A stretch of DNA of 64,000 bases. Origin: Chelativorans sp. YIM 93263 (GTDB lineage: Bacteria; Pseudomonadota; Alphaproteobacteria; Rhizobiales; Rhizobiaceae). Positions within the stretch are counted from its first letter, which is position 1. Each line of letters starts with the position of its first letter. Below, piece after piece: positions 24,590-34,144 of this stretch. Made by a program: the position numbers and the translations under genes. The notes beneath the pieces are model-generated. The model saw only the letters and a list, made by a program, of their open reading frames with translations, ran no database searches and was not told the origin of the DNA. The DNA lies in the NCBI RefSeq assembly GCF_028767125.1, contig NZ_JAKCWP010000004.1, forward strand, positions 62,001 to 126,000, given 5' to 3'.

Positions 24590-25741
24590 TTATCGTCCGC
24601 CATTCGGATAAAGAACAGGCTTGATGCAACCATCAAGCTTGGCGGAAAACATGTGATATCCGTCCGGCACCTCCTCAAGCCCCATCCGGTGAGTGATCAG
24701 TGCCTTGGGATTGATGTGCCCGGCTCGCACATGCTCGAAGAGTCGTGGTAGAAGGCGTTTAACCGAAGTCTGATTGGCGCGGATCGTGATCCCCTTGTTC
24801 AAAACGTTGCCGATGGGAACCACGTTGCCGGTCGGCCCGTAGACGCCTACGATCGAGACGATTCCGCCCTTCTTCGCGGAATTGATGGCCCAGTGCAGCG
24901 CGATGGCCGAACCCGCCTCGAGCTTCAGCCTCTTGCCGAACAAGCTATGCAGTGCGCTTCCTGCAGCGTCGGCGCCCACGGCGTCGATGCAAACGTCCGC
25001 TCCAAGCGAATCCGTCTGCTTCTTTATGAAGACCGCCATGTCTTCGATCTCGCGGAAGTCAAAGACCTCCGCTGGGCAGTAGCGCTGCGCGAATTCGAGC
25101 CGATAGTGAATGTGGTCGATGACGATGACGCGGCCGGCACCGAAAAGCCAGGCGCAACGCGCGGCCATAATGCCTACAGGGCCGGCGCCGAAGACGACCA
25201 CCGTATCACCCTTCTGGATGCCGCCCATTTCGGCCGCCTGATAGCCGGTCGGCACCACGTCTGTCAGCATCACGGCGTCATCGGGATCCATCCAGTCGGG
25301 GATCAGCGTCGGGCTCACGTCCGCAAAGGGAACGCGTACGTACTCCGCCTGCCCGCCCTCATACCCGCCTGCTGTGTGAGAATAGCCGTAGATTCCTCCC
25401 ACGGCCGTGGCCTCGGGATTCACCTCATGGCAGTTGCCGAACAGTCCTTGCTTGCAGAAGTGACACTGGCCGCAGGCGATGTTGAAAGGTACGAGCACGT
25501 GGTCGCCCCGCTTCAATTTCTCCACCCCGGGCCCCACTTCTTCCACAATCCCACAGAACTCGTGACCGAACGTCGTTCCTATCCGCGTGTCGGGAACCAG
25601 GCCGCGATAGAGGTGCAGGTCGGAACCACAGATGCAGGAACGCGTAACGCGGACGATCGCGTCCCGCGGATGTTCCATCCGTGGCATTGCTTTTCGTCTC
25701 GTTCGAACCCGATAAGGTCCCCTGTAGTCCGCTGCCAGCAT
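24590..25741 (-). CDS. Zinc-dependent alcohol dehydrogenase, formaldehyde-dehydrogenase-like
   Basis: This 383-residue medium-chain dehydrogenase has the catalytic-zinc start (CICGSDLHLYRG, GHEFCGIVEEVG) and the structural-zinc Cys cluster (CGQCHFCKQGLFGNC). The nucleotide site is VVVFGAGPVGIMAARCAWLF. The pattern fits the glutathione-independent formaldehyde dehydrogenase/threonine dehydrogenase-like group. The ATG at 25741 is preferred to an in-frame upstream start at 25828 because it gives the normal N-terminus and has an AAGGAA site. The physiological substrate may be formaldehyde or another small alcohol/aldehyde. Confidence 0.88.
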   Translation of the reverse strand: MLAADYRGPYRVRTRRKAMPRMEHPRDAIVRVTRSCICGSDLHLYRGLVPDTRIGTTFGHEFCGIVEEVGPGVEKLKRGDHVLVPFNIACGQCHFCKQGLFGNCHEVNPEATAVGGIYGYSHTAGGYEGGQAEYVRVPFADVSPTLIPDWMDPDDAVMLTDVVPTGYQAAEMGGIQKGDTVVVFGAGPVGIMAARCAWLFGAGRVIVIDHIHYRLEFAQRYCPAEVFDFREIEDMAVFIKKQTDSLGADVCIDAVGADAAGSALHSLFGKRLKLEAGSAIALHWAINSAKKGGIVSIVGVYGPTGNVVPIGNVLNKGITIRANQTSVKRLLPRLFEHVRAGHINPKALITHRMGLEEVPDGYHMFSAKLDGCIKPVLYPNGGR

Positions 25742-25806
25742 CCGTGTTTCCTTCGCAATGTCGCAAGGAACCACGCTGGTGGGTGGTTGTTCCACTTGCC
25801 CGATTA

Positions 25807-26466
25807 TTATGGGCTGGCGGTCACGCAAATGCGGATGCCTGGCTCAGGCGTGTTTTCTCGCGTGAGCGTGCGCAATTCTCTCGCCGGCCGGTGCCGGGCC
25901 ACTTCTTCAATCAGGCGGGTACCTCGACCTGCCATTCCGGAATATTCACTGCGCAGCAGACCCATAAGATGTGCAGCCACTCTTTCTGTACCCCATAGCA
26001 GCGCTTCCCGCTTGATGCCCTCCAGCCTGAACCCGACCTTCTCATAGGCTTTCTGAGCTTGCGGATTGAAGGCGTACACTTCTAGTTCTATGCGGTTCAG
26101 TCCGAGCTCCCGAAAGCCGAATGCCACGAGCAGACTGGTTGCCTCCGTACCGTATCCCTTGTCCCGCTCAACAGGGTCCCATATCGCGATACGAAATGAG
26201 GAGCTCCTGTTCGACCAGTCGATGTCGTTAAGGACCACCTCCCCAACCAGTTGCCCGTCGACGACGATGCCGTAGTCCCACCGGTCTGTCGCTTCCTCGA
26301 TCCTAATGCAGTGGGCTTGGACGTCCGCGAAGCTGTGCCGCGTATGTGTGCCTGTAAGACGCTGCGACGCGGGGGGCAGGGAGGCGAACATCGCAGTAGC
26401 ATCGCTTTTGGTGAGCGGCCGAAGAAGAAGTTTATTGCCCTTCAGGATTGGCTTTGTAAGTGTCAT
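25807..26466 (-). CDS. GNAT-family N-acetyltransferase (RimJ/RimL type)
   Basis: This 219-residue acetyltransferase matches the RimJ/RimL-like branch: LLLRPLTKSDATAMF at the start, GELVLND-like VGEVVLNDIDW, the acetyl-CoA-binding loop ERDKGYGTEATSLLVAFGF, and GLNRIELEVYAFNPQAQKAYEKVGF. The last 40 residues extend beyond the domain with a basic segment. It would transfer acetyl from acetyl-CoA to an amino group; target unknown. Confidence 0.85.
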   Translation of the reverse strand: MTLTKPILKGNKLLLRPLTKSDATAMFASLPPASQRLTGTHTRHSFADVQAHCIRIEEATDRWDYGIVVDGQLVGEVVLNDIDWSNRSSSFRIAIWDPVERDKGYGTEATSLLVAFGFRELGLNRIELEVYAFNPQAQKAYEKVGFRLEGIKREALLWGTERVAAHLMGLLRSEYSGMAGRGTRLIEEVARHRPARELRTLTRENTPEPGIRICVTASP

Positions 26467-26697
26467 GAGGGGTCTCGCAATAGTCCTTGGTCAGTGTAGT
26501 AACCGCAGCAAGCGGCTGGTTCAAACTAAGTCGGCGTCCGAAGATTGGACGGTTCGCTTTGCCCTTGAAATCTTCGCGTCCCTCCGGTGCCTCGGCAGGT
26601 TCTATGACACCCTCCCGAGAAGGACAGGCGAGGACACCGCTATTATGGAGATCATGTTCGCGATCTGACGACGACCTCGACATCGGCATTCAGCAGT

Positions 26698-28509
26698 TCA
26701 CTGCCCGCTCCTTCTGGTGAAGCCGTCGAGGCTCCATCGCTCGCTCCCCACGCCGTGGTGAACGATGAAGAGTCCTTCCGGATCGTATCGATGCTTGACC
26801 TCGAGAAGGTCTGCATAGTTGCTCCCCCAGAATGCCTCCTGCCACGATTCCTCAAAGAAGTTACTCTCCGCCACATAGGAAGCGGGTTTTGAGAGAAGCC
26901 TACGCATTTCGACCATTGCACCTTCAATCCTATCCGAGGCTTTCCGCGCGCTTTCGCGATTGGGCTCGCGACCCGGAATGCCGGGATACGCGGGCGGTCC
27001 TTCGGCCGCGCTGATCAGCAGCGCAAAAGCATCAATCGCCGCCGGATTGATTGCCGTCGCCGCTGCCGCTTCTAGAGCTCCGTCGGGAGCGCCGGCCAGT
27101 CCCTTGTTGAAATGCAGTGCCACGCTCCAGCGCCTGCTGGCCGCATAGAGCGCGTCGGCGAGCTCTCCCCTCCGGCGCGGCTCCAGGAGCGCCGCCGGAA
27201 GCCAGGCCGATTGGTATCCATAGAGAACCTGTCCCGCCTCTTCGAGATTTCCGGCCCAGAAAATGTTATCCTGGGAAACGCCCTCGCGCATATCAGCGAG
27301 CACTAACCCCGGGATCTGCTTAAGGAAGGCTGGGTCCCAGAAGCGGCGTGCCGGCAGGGCGATGATCAAAGGATCGGAGGCAATACGGAAGTCATGAGGC
27401 GAGGCGGCAATCTCATCGAAGAACGGCCGCCAAGCTGCTTCGGCTTGCGATTGATCCATGCCTTGAAAGACCATGCCGATGTCCAGCACGTTGCGGGGCC
27501 GGAATCGCACTTGCTCTCCCCAGTGCGGGTTGAAGAGGGCATCGCCATAGAAGTCCACTAGCCGCCCGACCAGCTGGCGGAACGCCTCGTCCGAGGTCGC
27601 TTCCACGGTTGCAAACACTCCACCGAAAAACTCCGGCAGCGGATGCGTCCGGATCGTCATTCGGGTCACGACGCCGAAGGTCCCGCCACCGCCGCCCTTT
27701 ATTGCCCAGAACAGGTCGGGATGCGTGCAGCGATTGGCGACGAGTACTTTTCCATCCGAGGTGACAATTTCTGCTTCCAGCAGGCTTCCGGCTGCCAAAC
27801 CAAAGGCCTTCGAGAAGCTGCCGAACCCTCCGCTTTGGATCAGTCCCGCGACGCCCACCGTTAGGCAGCCGCCGCCTTGCACATAGCGCCCGCCCGTTGT
27901 CGTTACTGCGTTGTAGACCTGCCCCCAAAGTGCGCCTGCACCAACCGAGACTGCCGTCTGGGACTGTCCGTCGCACCCGGCCCCGACGAAGGCGTCGTGC
28001 AAGGTCACTGAATCCATATGTCGAGTCCAGATCAGGAGAGAATCCGTCGCGTTGGAGGTACCCTGATAGCTATGTCCGCCGCCTTTTACGACGATCCGTA
28101 ACCTGTGCTCCCGTGCGAAATCGACGGCGGCGACCACATCGCCGGTCGTCTCCGCCGCCACAGCATAGACGCTCGGTTGGGAGGTCCACGCGTCTACCCA
28201 ACCGAGCGTCTGTGTCAGGCCAGGCTCGTCACCGAGAAAGTAGGGATTTCTCAGGTTTCCGAAGAGTTTTTCACAGCTGTCATCCCCAAGTCGTCCCGCA
28301 CAATTCGCAATTGGAGATTCGACCGGCAGCAGCCGCCCTCCGACACGACGCTTCAGCGCCGCCCAGTCTGCCTGCGAGGGCCATCCTGGATGGCCCGGTC
28401 GCGTCCGGGACTCAGGATTACTATTTGCCAGAGCGTCGAGTGGAGCACCCGTTCCGGCTATCCCAAGGAGCGGAGCCGCCGAAGCCAGCAGGAAATCTCT
28501 TCTGTTCAT
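26698..28509 (-). CDS. Secreted FAD-linked oxidoreductase with berberine-bridge (BBE) domain
   Basis: This 603-residue flavoprotein begins with a twin-arginine-like signal (NRRDFLLASAAPLLGIAG). The FAD-binding PP-loop is VVKGGGHSYQGTSNATDSLL, where the His of GGGHSY is the usual covalent FAD attachment site, and the C-terminal BBE domain includes NYADLLEVKHRYDPEGLF. It is probably exported folded by Tat and oxidises a sugar, alcohol or alkaloid-like compound using oxygen. The start at 28509 is chosen because it opens the signal and follows GGGAGAT. It is one of the longest genes here and appears monocistronic. Confidence 0.87.
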   Translation of the reverse strand: MNRRDFLLASAAPLLGIAGTGAPLDALANSNPESRTRPGHPGWPSQADWAALKRRVGGRLLPVESPIANCAGRLGDDSCEKLFGNLRNPYFLGDEPGLTQTLGWVDAWTSQPSVYAVAAETTGDVVAAVDFAREHRLRIVVKGGGHSYQGTSNATDSLLIWTRHMDSVTLHDAFVGAGCDGQSQTAVSVGAGALWGQVYNAVTTTGGRYVQGGGCLTVGVAGLIQSGGFGSFSKAFGLAAGSLLEAEIVTSDGKVLVANRCTHPDLFWAIKGGGGGTFGVVTRMTIRTHPLPEFFGGVFATVEATSDEAFRQLVGRLVDFYGDALFNPHWGEQVRFRPRNVLDIGMVFQGMDQSQAEAAWRPFFDEIAASPHDFRIASDPLIIALPARRFWDPAFLKQIPGLVLADMREGVSQDNIFWAGNLEEAGQVLYGYQSAWLPAALLEPRRRGELADALYAASRRWSVALHFNKGLAGAPDGALEAAAATAINPAAIDAFALLISAAEGPPAYPGIPGREPNRESARKASDRIEGAMVEMRRLLSKPASYVAESNFFEESWQEAFWGSNYADLLEVKHRYDPEGLFIVHHGVGSERWSLDGFTRRSGQ

Positions 28510-28714
28510 TTCATCTCCCTTTTTCCCTTGGGCAGCGATCAAGAAAACGAGCTTGGCGGATGTGCGCGTGCATTCCTCGGCGATCTCGATCTGGTGAAGA
28601 GTGGGAATCGTGGCACTCGATCAGCGCTCTGCTCGCCGGCAGCGGAACTGAGTAGCGCTGCCGTCGGGTCAGAATGGTACTCCGCTTACCGCTTGGGTTT
28701 GTATTCCGCCTGGC

Positions 28715-29197
28715 TCATCCTTGGATCAGCGCAATCATGAAGCATCCCAACGACAGGATTCCGCCCAACGTCCTCACATGGTTCCACCAGGTCCATCGCT
28801 GCAGGTAATGGGCCCAGACAGCGGCGCCTTCCGCCGTCGCCGGAACAACGAGAGCAAGCGCGTTGTTCATCGGAACGTTGAAGATGATCGTCACGCCGAT
28901 GATGCAAACGAGATAGGCCGCACCGCCTCCTGCCGCCAGAACCGCTCCCGATCCGACTGATCCGAGCAAACTGGCGCCGATGATCACGGCGCTCAGAAAT
29001 GCCGTCCCGAAGAACAGGAGCAAGAAGATGGGATTCAGGACCACGTTGTTGATGGCCTGCATGGCAGCAATGCCGGATTGTGGAGCGACACGATTCAATG
29101 CACCCATCACCACGTTGGAAAAGCTGTAGAAGAAGCCTGCCATCACCCCTGCGCCAGCTGCTGCGAGTAGTACGGTCATCGTGTATATGCGGTCCAT
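28715..29197 (-). CDS. DUF1772 (anthrone-oxygenase-like) membrane protein
   Basis: This 160-residue protein has four hydrophobic segments (about residues 5-28, 52-75, 82-105 and 140-158) and the DUF1772 pattern GVMAGFFYSFSNVVMGAL and NVPMNNALA. Its ATG overlaps the stop of the NmrA-like gene (ATGA), so they form a two-gene unit. Bacterial members have no established role; the anthrone oxygenase link comes from fungal relatives. Confidence 0.82.
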   Translation of the reverse strand: MDRIYTMTVLLAAAGAGVMAGFFYSFSNVVMGALNRVAPQSGIAAMQAINNVVLNPIFLLLFFGTAFLSAVIIGASLLGSVGSGAVLAAGGGAAYLVCIIGVTIIFNVPMNNALALVVPATAEGAAVWAHYLQRWTWWNHVRTLGGILSLGCFMIALIQG

Positions 29198-30039
29198 CAC
29201 ACAGCCGCCTGCCACACGCCTGCATCTGCAGTCCTGCGCGCATAGTCCGAAAAATCCCGTGGCTCGCGCCCGAGCGCGCGCTGTACTCCATCGGTGATAT
29301 AGGTGTTGCGCCCGTCCAGCACCTCGCGCGTAAGGAGTTCCAGCAGTTCGACGAACTCCGGTGGGATGTCGTCGTAGGTCCGAAGCTCGGCCGCATAATC
29401 CTCGACGGTGACGGGCACATATCGGATATCCCGGCAAGCAGCACTGGAGATCTCGGCAATAGCCTCTCGGAAGGTCAGCATGCGCGGGCCGGTTACCTCG
29501 TAGAGTTGTCCGACATGCCGCTCCTCTGACAGTGCGGCGACAACCATGTCAGCGATGTCGTCCGCATCGATGAAGGGCTCAGGAACGTCATCCCGCGGAA
29601 ACACTACTTCACCAGCAAGGATACCTTCTAGGAAAAAGCTTTCGGAGAAATTCTGGGCAAACCAGCTGGCGCGAACGATCGTCCATTCCGCGCCAGAGGT
29701 CATCACCACCTGCTCGGCCTTCTGGGCCTCCTTCTCGCCGCGGCCTGACAGCAGCACCAGCCTCTTCACGCCATTTCCTACAGCAAGTGAAGTGAATGCT
29801 GCAATTGCATCGACCGCACCCGGCAGGGCTATGTCCGGGTAGTAGGTGACATATGCCGCGCGCACACCGTCGATGGCACCCTCCCAGGAACTGCGGTCAT
29901 TCCAGTCAAAGCATGGCATGGCGGAGCGCGAACCGATGCGGACAGGGACGCCCTGTGCCTCAAGGCGCCGGGTAACCCGGCTTCCCGTCTTTCCATTTCC
30001 ACCGATGACTAGGATAGGGTTGCCAGTTGTCTTGGCCAT
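29197..30039 (-). CDS. NmrA-like NAD(P)-binding protein
   Basis: This 280-residue atypical short-chain reductase family protein has the Rossmann motif VIGGNGKTGSRVTRRLEAQG at residues 10-29, LVLLSGRGEKEAQKAE and ASWFAQNFSESFF, all usual in NmrA/azoreductase-like proteins. It probably binds NAD(P)H and acts as a redox sensor or quinone reductase. The ATG at 30039 has a GGAGAA site. It is translationally coupled to the DUF1772 gene downstream. Confidence 0.85.
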   Translation of the reverse strand: MAKTTGNPILVIGGNGKTGSRVTRRLEAQGVPVRIGSRSAMPCFDWNDRSSWEGAIDGVRAAYVTYYPDIALPGAVDAIAAFTSLAVGNGVKRLVLLSGRGEKEAQKAEQVVMTSGAEWTIVRASWFAQNFSESFFLEGILAGEVVFPRDDVPEPFIDADDIADMVVAALSEERHVGQLYEVTGPRMLTFREAIAEISSAACRDIRYVPVTVEDYAAELRTYDDIPPEFVELLELLTREVLDGRNTYITDGVQRALGREPRDFSDYARRTADAGVWQAAV

Positions 30040-30222
30040 CTTTCGGTTCTCCTTTACATGGATGAGAAATCCTCTACGCGCTGCGGGATCCAGCAATGTT
30101 TATGCGCGCAGGGAGACACCTCAGACCTGCCGCCTGTCTCCGTGCAGTACGAAGGTTGGCTTTATCTAGAAGGAGGGCCCACTGGGGCGGCTCCTTGTCC
30201 GGAATGCGGACCTACACGTGGC

Positions 30223-30687
30223 TCACGCGGCTCGGAAGGCTGCCTCAAGAGTTGCGGAATCGATCTTATTCATGGTCAGGAGCGCCTCCATGACGCGGCC
30301 TGCTGCCGTCTGGTCCTCCTTCATCAAGAGATCAGGCAATATTTCAGGGACGATCTGCCACCAGATCCCGAAGCGGTCTCTGAGCCAGCCGCAGGGCTTT
30401 TCCTCGCCGCCGTCGGCAGCCAATGCATCCCATAGACGGTCCGTCTCTGCCTGGTCATTCGTCAGAACAACAATAGAACTAGCGCCTGTATGCTCCATCT
30501 TCGGACCCCGATTGAGAATCTGATACGGCACTCCGCCAAGAGTGAATTCGATTGTCAGAGGCGGCTCGCCTACCGTCGGAGAGAAGATGCGCTCTATCCT
30601 GCTGTTCGGGACCAGAGACACGTAGCACTCGGCTGCTTCTTTGCCGTTTCCGGAGAACAACAAGCAGGTCTGGATCTTCGAAGCCAT
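30223..30687 (-). CDS. PhnB-like VOC-fold protein
   Basis: This 154-residue protein shows the PhnB/3-demethylubiquinone methyltransferase-like glyoxalase pattern: KIQTCLLFSGNGKEAAECYV, the GGEEKPCGWLRDRFGIWWQI block and a C-terminal KIDSATLEAAFRA helix. Proteins of this group are found widely in soil bacteria with no firm function. The ATG at 30687 begins the domain; a longer in-frame extension upstream has no family support. Confidence 0.85.
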   Translation of the reverse strand: MASKIQTCLLFSGNGKEAAECYVSLVPNSRIERIFSPTVGEPPLTIEFTLGGVPYQILNRGPKMEHTGASSIVVLTNDQAETDRLWDALAADGGEEKPCGWLRDRFGIWWQIVPEILPDLLMKEDQTAAGRVMEALLTMNKIDSATLEAAFRAA

Positions 30688-30880
30688 GGATAAATTTCCC
30701 CTCTTCCTTTTTAGCAAACCACCAGCAATGGCCTCCAGGGAGGCGGAGACTACTTCCGAGTCCTGAGCCATACGCTTTGCCCTGCTCATCGGCAGACGAG
30801 CGGCAATCACCTAGCGAATCTTAATGATTTCATTCAGTGGAACAATGCTGTTATATGAAACATGAAGTTGCTCATAATGA

Positions 30881-31792
30881 GTGTTGCACGTGGACCAGTT
30901 GAGAGAGCTTCGAACTGCTATTGCGATCGAGGAGGAAGGCAGCCTCGCAGCCGCTGCCCGAAAGCTTAATACGTCGCTGCCAAGCGTCTCCCGAACGCTG
31001 GCAGGACTGGAAAGCCGACTCGGACTCACCCTCTTTGACAGAAGTGCACGTCGCTGCCAGGCCACTGAGGCGGGCCGTAGCCTGCTTAATCGTTCACGGC
31101 GCCTGCTTGCCGAGTACGATGACATCGTTGCGGACACGGCAAAGCGGTGGAACGAGCCGCGGGGGCTGGTCACGGTGACGGCGCCACTTACTTTCGGACG
31201 GTTGCACGTAGTACCCGCAATCAGCCGCTTCCTTCTCGAAAATCCTGCTATCGATGTTGCTCTCGAACTGTCCGACGCTGTAGTCGACCTGCAGGACGAC
31301 CTCTTTGACGTCGCAGTACGTATCGGGCCGGTGCGTACGACGGCGCTAGTCGTCAGACGAGTAGCAGCCGTGAGCTGGTGGACATTGGCCAGTCCAGGTT
31401 ACCTTGCTAGTCATGGAATCCCGCTCAGGCCGGACGACCTCCGGAACCATATCTGGATACAGCATTCGAACATTCGGGTGCCGGCAGGCTTTCGCACCGC
31501 CGCCGGCCAGCGGTCGCGCCTCATCCCGCTCAAGCCGCGACTCGTCGTCAACGACGCAACGGCTGCCCTAGAGGCTGCACAGACTGGACTCGGAATCTGT
31601 TCGGCATACTCATACCAGGCCACTGAGGCGGTCGCGTCGGGCAAGCTCGTACGGATTCTGCGCGAAAATGAACCGAGACCGATGCCGGTCAGCATTGTGT
31701 ATCCGGAAGTAAAGCGCACGATCGCACGGCTCCGGAAACTGTCCTCCTTCCTAGGTCCAGAGTTGTCGAGCCGCTTGCGTTCAGGAGGATGA
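30881..31792 (+). CDS. LysR-family transcriptional regulator
   Basis: This 303-residue regulator has the N-terminal winged helix (LRTAIAIEEEGSLAAAARKL, SLPSVSRTLAGLESRLGLTL) and a LysR substrate-binding domain (RGLVTVTAPLTFGRLHVVPA). The start is GTG, at 30881 or nine bases later at 30890. It is divergent from the PhnB-like gene and may control that gene or itself. A strong 29-bp palindrome lies 110 bases after its stop. Confidence 0.9.
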   Translation: MLHVDQLRELRTAIAIEEEGSLAAAARKLNTSLPSVSRTLAGLESRLGLTLFDRSARRCQATEAGRSLLNRSRRLLAEYDDIVADTAKRWNEPRGLVTVTAPLTFGRLHVVPAISRFLLENPAIDVALELSDAVVDLQDDLFDVAVRIGPVRTTALVVRRVAAVSWWTLASPGYLASHGIPLRPDDLRNHIWIQHSNIRVPAGFRTAAGQRSRLIPLKPRLVVNDATAALEAAQTGLGICSAYSYQATEAVASGKLVRILRENEPRPMPVSIVYPEVKRTIARLRKLSSFLGPELSSRLRSGG

Positions 31793-31902
31793 CCACAAAC
31801 TCGTCGCGAACTAAACGGCCGGGGCACTGCGGGCGCTGGTTCGAGGTGTCGATATCGAGGACACGCTTTTGCTGGCTGAGCGCACTGAAATCTCAACTCA
31901 GG

Positions 31903-31931
31903 GCGGTCCTTCAGCAGTGCTGAAGGACCGC
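31903..31931. repeat. 29-bp near-perfect palindrome
   Basis: GCGGTCCTTCAGCA and TGCTGAAGGACCGC are exact 14-base inverted arms around a single central G. It lies between the LysR gene and the IS481 remnant. There is no T-tract for a classic terminator, so it may instead be a mobile-element end, a protein-binding site, or a terminator of unusual kind. Confidence 0.55.
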
Positions 31932-32204
31932 TTCCAGCGACAGCATTTCTCCACCCACGGGTCAACTTTGGTGGTTTCCTGCCTATCCGCTTTTCGGCGA
32001 ACATGGGATGTAAGCGGCTCTTTCCAGTTAGCTGAGACGACCGACAGCTATGCGCCCCCTCTCGGACGTCAAAGCCATGTTGGCAGACCTCCAAAAGCCG
32101 ACGATGCCTACGACCCATCCGAGGACAAGCCAATTATTTCGGCAAATGCGTTCCAATCCCGTCTCATCCGCCGACTGCCTCGGCCTAAGAGCCTCCAACA
32201 AGCT

Positions 32205-32540
32205 GTGGTCGGTTTGGCCGGCTCGAGGGCCGTCAGCCGCGACAGACTCGCCAGTGTTGCACGCGGCTGACGGTGGCCGCAAGACGCGGTTCTCGAGCGC
32301 GATGTGGCCGACGGTGAAGCGCTGGCGGCGCAGGGCCCCAATGCAGGGAGCCGCCGTCGGATCGTTAATGGCGGGCATCGTCCTGGGCGGTTACGTTCGG
32401 TGGGCTTTCGGGCGTGCTCCTCGGCCTTAAAGCGCTCGACCCAGCGCGCCATGATCTTCGGGGACGCACCATTGCTCAGCAAAACGTGCCGCGATGACCG
32501 ACAGCGCCATCTCGTCTCGACGCAGCGGCGTCAGACGGCA
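32205..32540 (-). mobile_element. Degraded IS481-family transposase remnant
   Basis: Pieces of an IS481-type transposase N-terminal half appear in order but in different frames: RLTPLRRDEMALSVIAARF, then SPKIMARWVERFKAEE, then IGALRRQRFTVGHIALE, then SRLTALEPAKP. The catalytic DDE domain is missing. The copy is therefore truncated and frameshifted and cannot transpose. No clear terminal inverted repeats were found around it. Confidence 0.6.
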
Positions 32541-32726
32541 TCTGAGCGAACAGCAAGCCGTGCACCGTTGCAGCAGTCTTCGCGACGCGCGGTGGCGCTG
32601 AACCAGTTAGCGTGACGAAAAACATACGTTTTCACGGACCACAATCAAAGGCAGACCTATTCCGGTTACGCGGACGAAGCGGGCGCCGTCGGTTCTTTCC
32701 GTTTCTCCGAAACAACAGGAAGCCGA

Positions 32727-33173
32727 ATGAACAACAAAGCTGAACTCGAACAATCCGACCGCGGCTATCCGACAGGCATGGTCCTGTGGCTTCTTCGTGC
32801 GGAAGCGCTGGCAGTGTTCGCAGCAAGCACCGCGCTTTTCTTCTTGTCTGGCGGAGAACCCTTGGTGTTCGCGATCCTGTTCTTTGCACCCGACCTCAGT
32901 CTTGTCGGCTATGCGGCGGGCAAAACGGTAGGCGCAGTTCTCTACAACGCTGTCCACAGCTATGCCCTTCATTCCGTTCTGGCCGTCGCCGGCGTTGTGA
33001 CCGGCCTGGCAATTCTCTGGCAGATCGCCCTGATATTCGTATCCCATGCCGCCTTCGATCGGAGCCTGGGCTACGGGCTGAAATACGCTGCCGGGTTCCG
33101 CCACACCCACCTCGGACCGATCGGCAAGCCTGCCCCCAAGCTACAGCTGAATTCGCTCAACAAGGAGACGTAG
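32727..33173 (+). CDS. DUF4260 membrane protein
   Basis: This 148-residue protein has three or four hydrophobic segments (LLRAEALAVFAASTALFFLS, EPLVFAILFFAPDLSLVGYA, HSVLAVAGVVTGLAILWQIALIF) and the family ending FDRSLGYGLKYAAGFRHTHLG. Function is unknown. It is separated from the RidA gene by one base, so the two are translated together. Confidence 0.85.
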   Translation: MNNKAELEQSDRGYPTGMVLWLLRAEALAVFAASTALFFLSGGEPLVFAILFFAPDLSLVGYAAGKTVGAVLYNAVHSYALHSVLAVAGVVTGLAILWQIALIFVSHAAFDRSLGYGLKYAAGFRHTHLGPIGKPAPKLQLNSLNKET

Positions 33174-33174
33174 G

Positions 33175-33576
33175 ATGGAAAAGCCGGAATTCATCGTCAC
33201 GCCGGGTTTTGGCGAGACCTTTCGCAACAACCTGCACTTCTCGACCGCCGTACGGATTGGAAACCGCGTGGAGACATCCGGCCAGGGCGGATGGAACCAC
33301 GATCTGGATATTCCAGAAGCGATCGAGGACGAGATTGCCACAGCGTTCAACAATATCGCCCTTGTTCTGGCGCAGGCCGGCGCGTCCTGGCGTCAGGTCG
33401 TCCATGTGAACACCTACCATGTCGGCGGCTTTCCGCCCCTCGTCAACGAGACGATCGTCCGTCTGTACCGACATCATATGCCGGACCATGCGCCGATCTG
33501 GACACAGCTCGGCGTCGAGGCGCTGGGGCTCCCCGCGATGCGCTTCGAAATGCGAGTGACCGCCATCACCGACTAG
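33175..33576 (+). CDS. RidA/YjgF-family protein
   Basis: This 133-residue protein is of the RidA superfamily, whose best known activity is hydrolysis of reactive enamine/imine intermediates. Family features are FSTAVRIGNRVETSGQGGW, FNNIALVLAQAGASWRQVVH and an APIWTQLGVEAL segment. The arginine essential for deaminase activity in RidA proper is not clearly in place, so it may belong to a non-deaminase subgroup. It is co-transcribed with the DUF4260 gene. Confidence 0.82.
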   Translation: MEKPEFIVTPGFGETFRNNLHFSTAVRIGNRVETSGQGGWNHDLDIPEAIEDEIATAFNNIALVLAQAGASWRQVVHVNTYHVGGFPPLVNETIVRLYRHHMPDHAPIWTQLGVEALGLPAMRFEMRVTAITD

Positions 33577-33650
33577 GATCGCTTCCGTCGACCCGGCGAT
33601 CTGAATCGGAAATCCTGGTCAGGGCGGCTCCGCCGCTTCAAGTCGGCAAG

Positions 33651-33695
33651 AGCCCGCAAGATTGGCACCTTCATAGCAGTTTCTGCGCCGCAGCA
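33651..33695. repeat. Dispersed intergenic repeat, copy A
   Basis: GCCCGCAAGATTGGCACCTT, followed by …AGCAGTTTCTGCGCCGC, closely resembles sequence at 38628-38670 and, over its first half, at 43421-43446. All three lie between genes of the same detoxification region. It lies in a 274-base gap between RidA and the XapX gene that has no other feature. Confidence 0.45.
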
Positions 33696-33850
33696 ATCAA
33701 GCACGGGCATTAGAGTAAACCTCCTAACGCCGACCTGCTTGTAAGCCGCGCGCCACCCGATGCCTCTGTGGCAGCGGTGCTTGCAACCCGCGCCAGTCCT
33801 TCAGTGCCGGCTAGAGCTTAGACCTCAAGTATCTCACCGGAGATCGATCC

Positions 33851-34102
33851 ATGGGCCAGCTTCACCCTTACATCCTTTCACTGGTCGTCGGTCTCGGGAT
33901 CGGCGTGGTCTACGGCCTGGTGTCGGTCCGTTCACCGGCTCCACCCATTATCGCCTTGCTTGGTCTGTTGGGAAGGCTCGCAGGCGAGGCCGGCGTCCAG
34001 TGGCTGAAGGGCCATACGAACCTCGTCCAGGCGGTCCTGCACGAAAAATCCTTCGCTCATCACGGCACCGACGAGGCAGCGAAGAAAGGCGACGTCGCCT
34101 GA
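33851..34102 (+). CDS. XapX/DUF1427 small membrane protein
   Basis: This 83-residue protein has two hydrophobic segments (YILSLVVGLGIGVVYGLVSV and PPIIALLGLLGRLAGEAG), a match to the XapX domain described near xanthosine uptake genes. The precise role is unknown. It is 42 bases upstream of the isochorismatase-like gene on the same strand, and such small proteins commonly accompany isochorismatase and amidohydrolase genes. Confidence 0.85.
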   Translation: MGQLHPYILSLVVGLGIGVVYGLVSVRSPAPPIIALLGLLGRLAGEAGVQWLKGHTNLVQAVLHEKSFAHHGTDEAAKKGDVA

Positions 34103-34144
34103 GGCGCACCAATCCGTTCTCCCATCACACAAAAGCGAGAGCCA

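Larger units (their letters stand above)
31793..32726. other. Gene-poor stretch holding the palindrome and the transposase relic
   Basis: About 930 bases between the LysR and DUF4260 genes have no intact gene. Apart from the 29-bp palindrome and the IS481 remnant, I see nothing recognisable in the frames on either strand. Confidence 0.5.
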
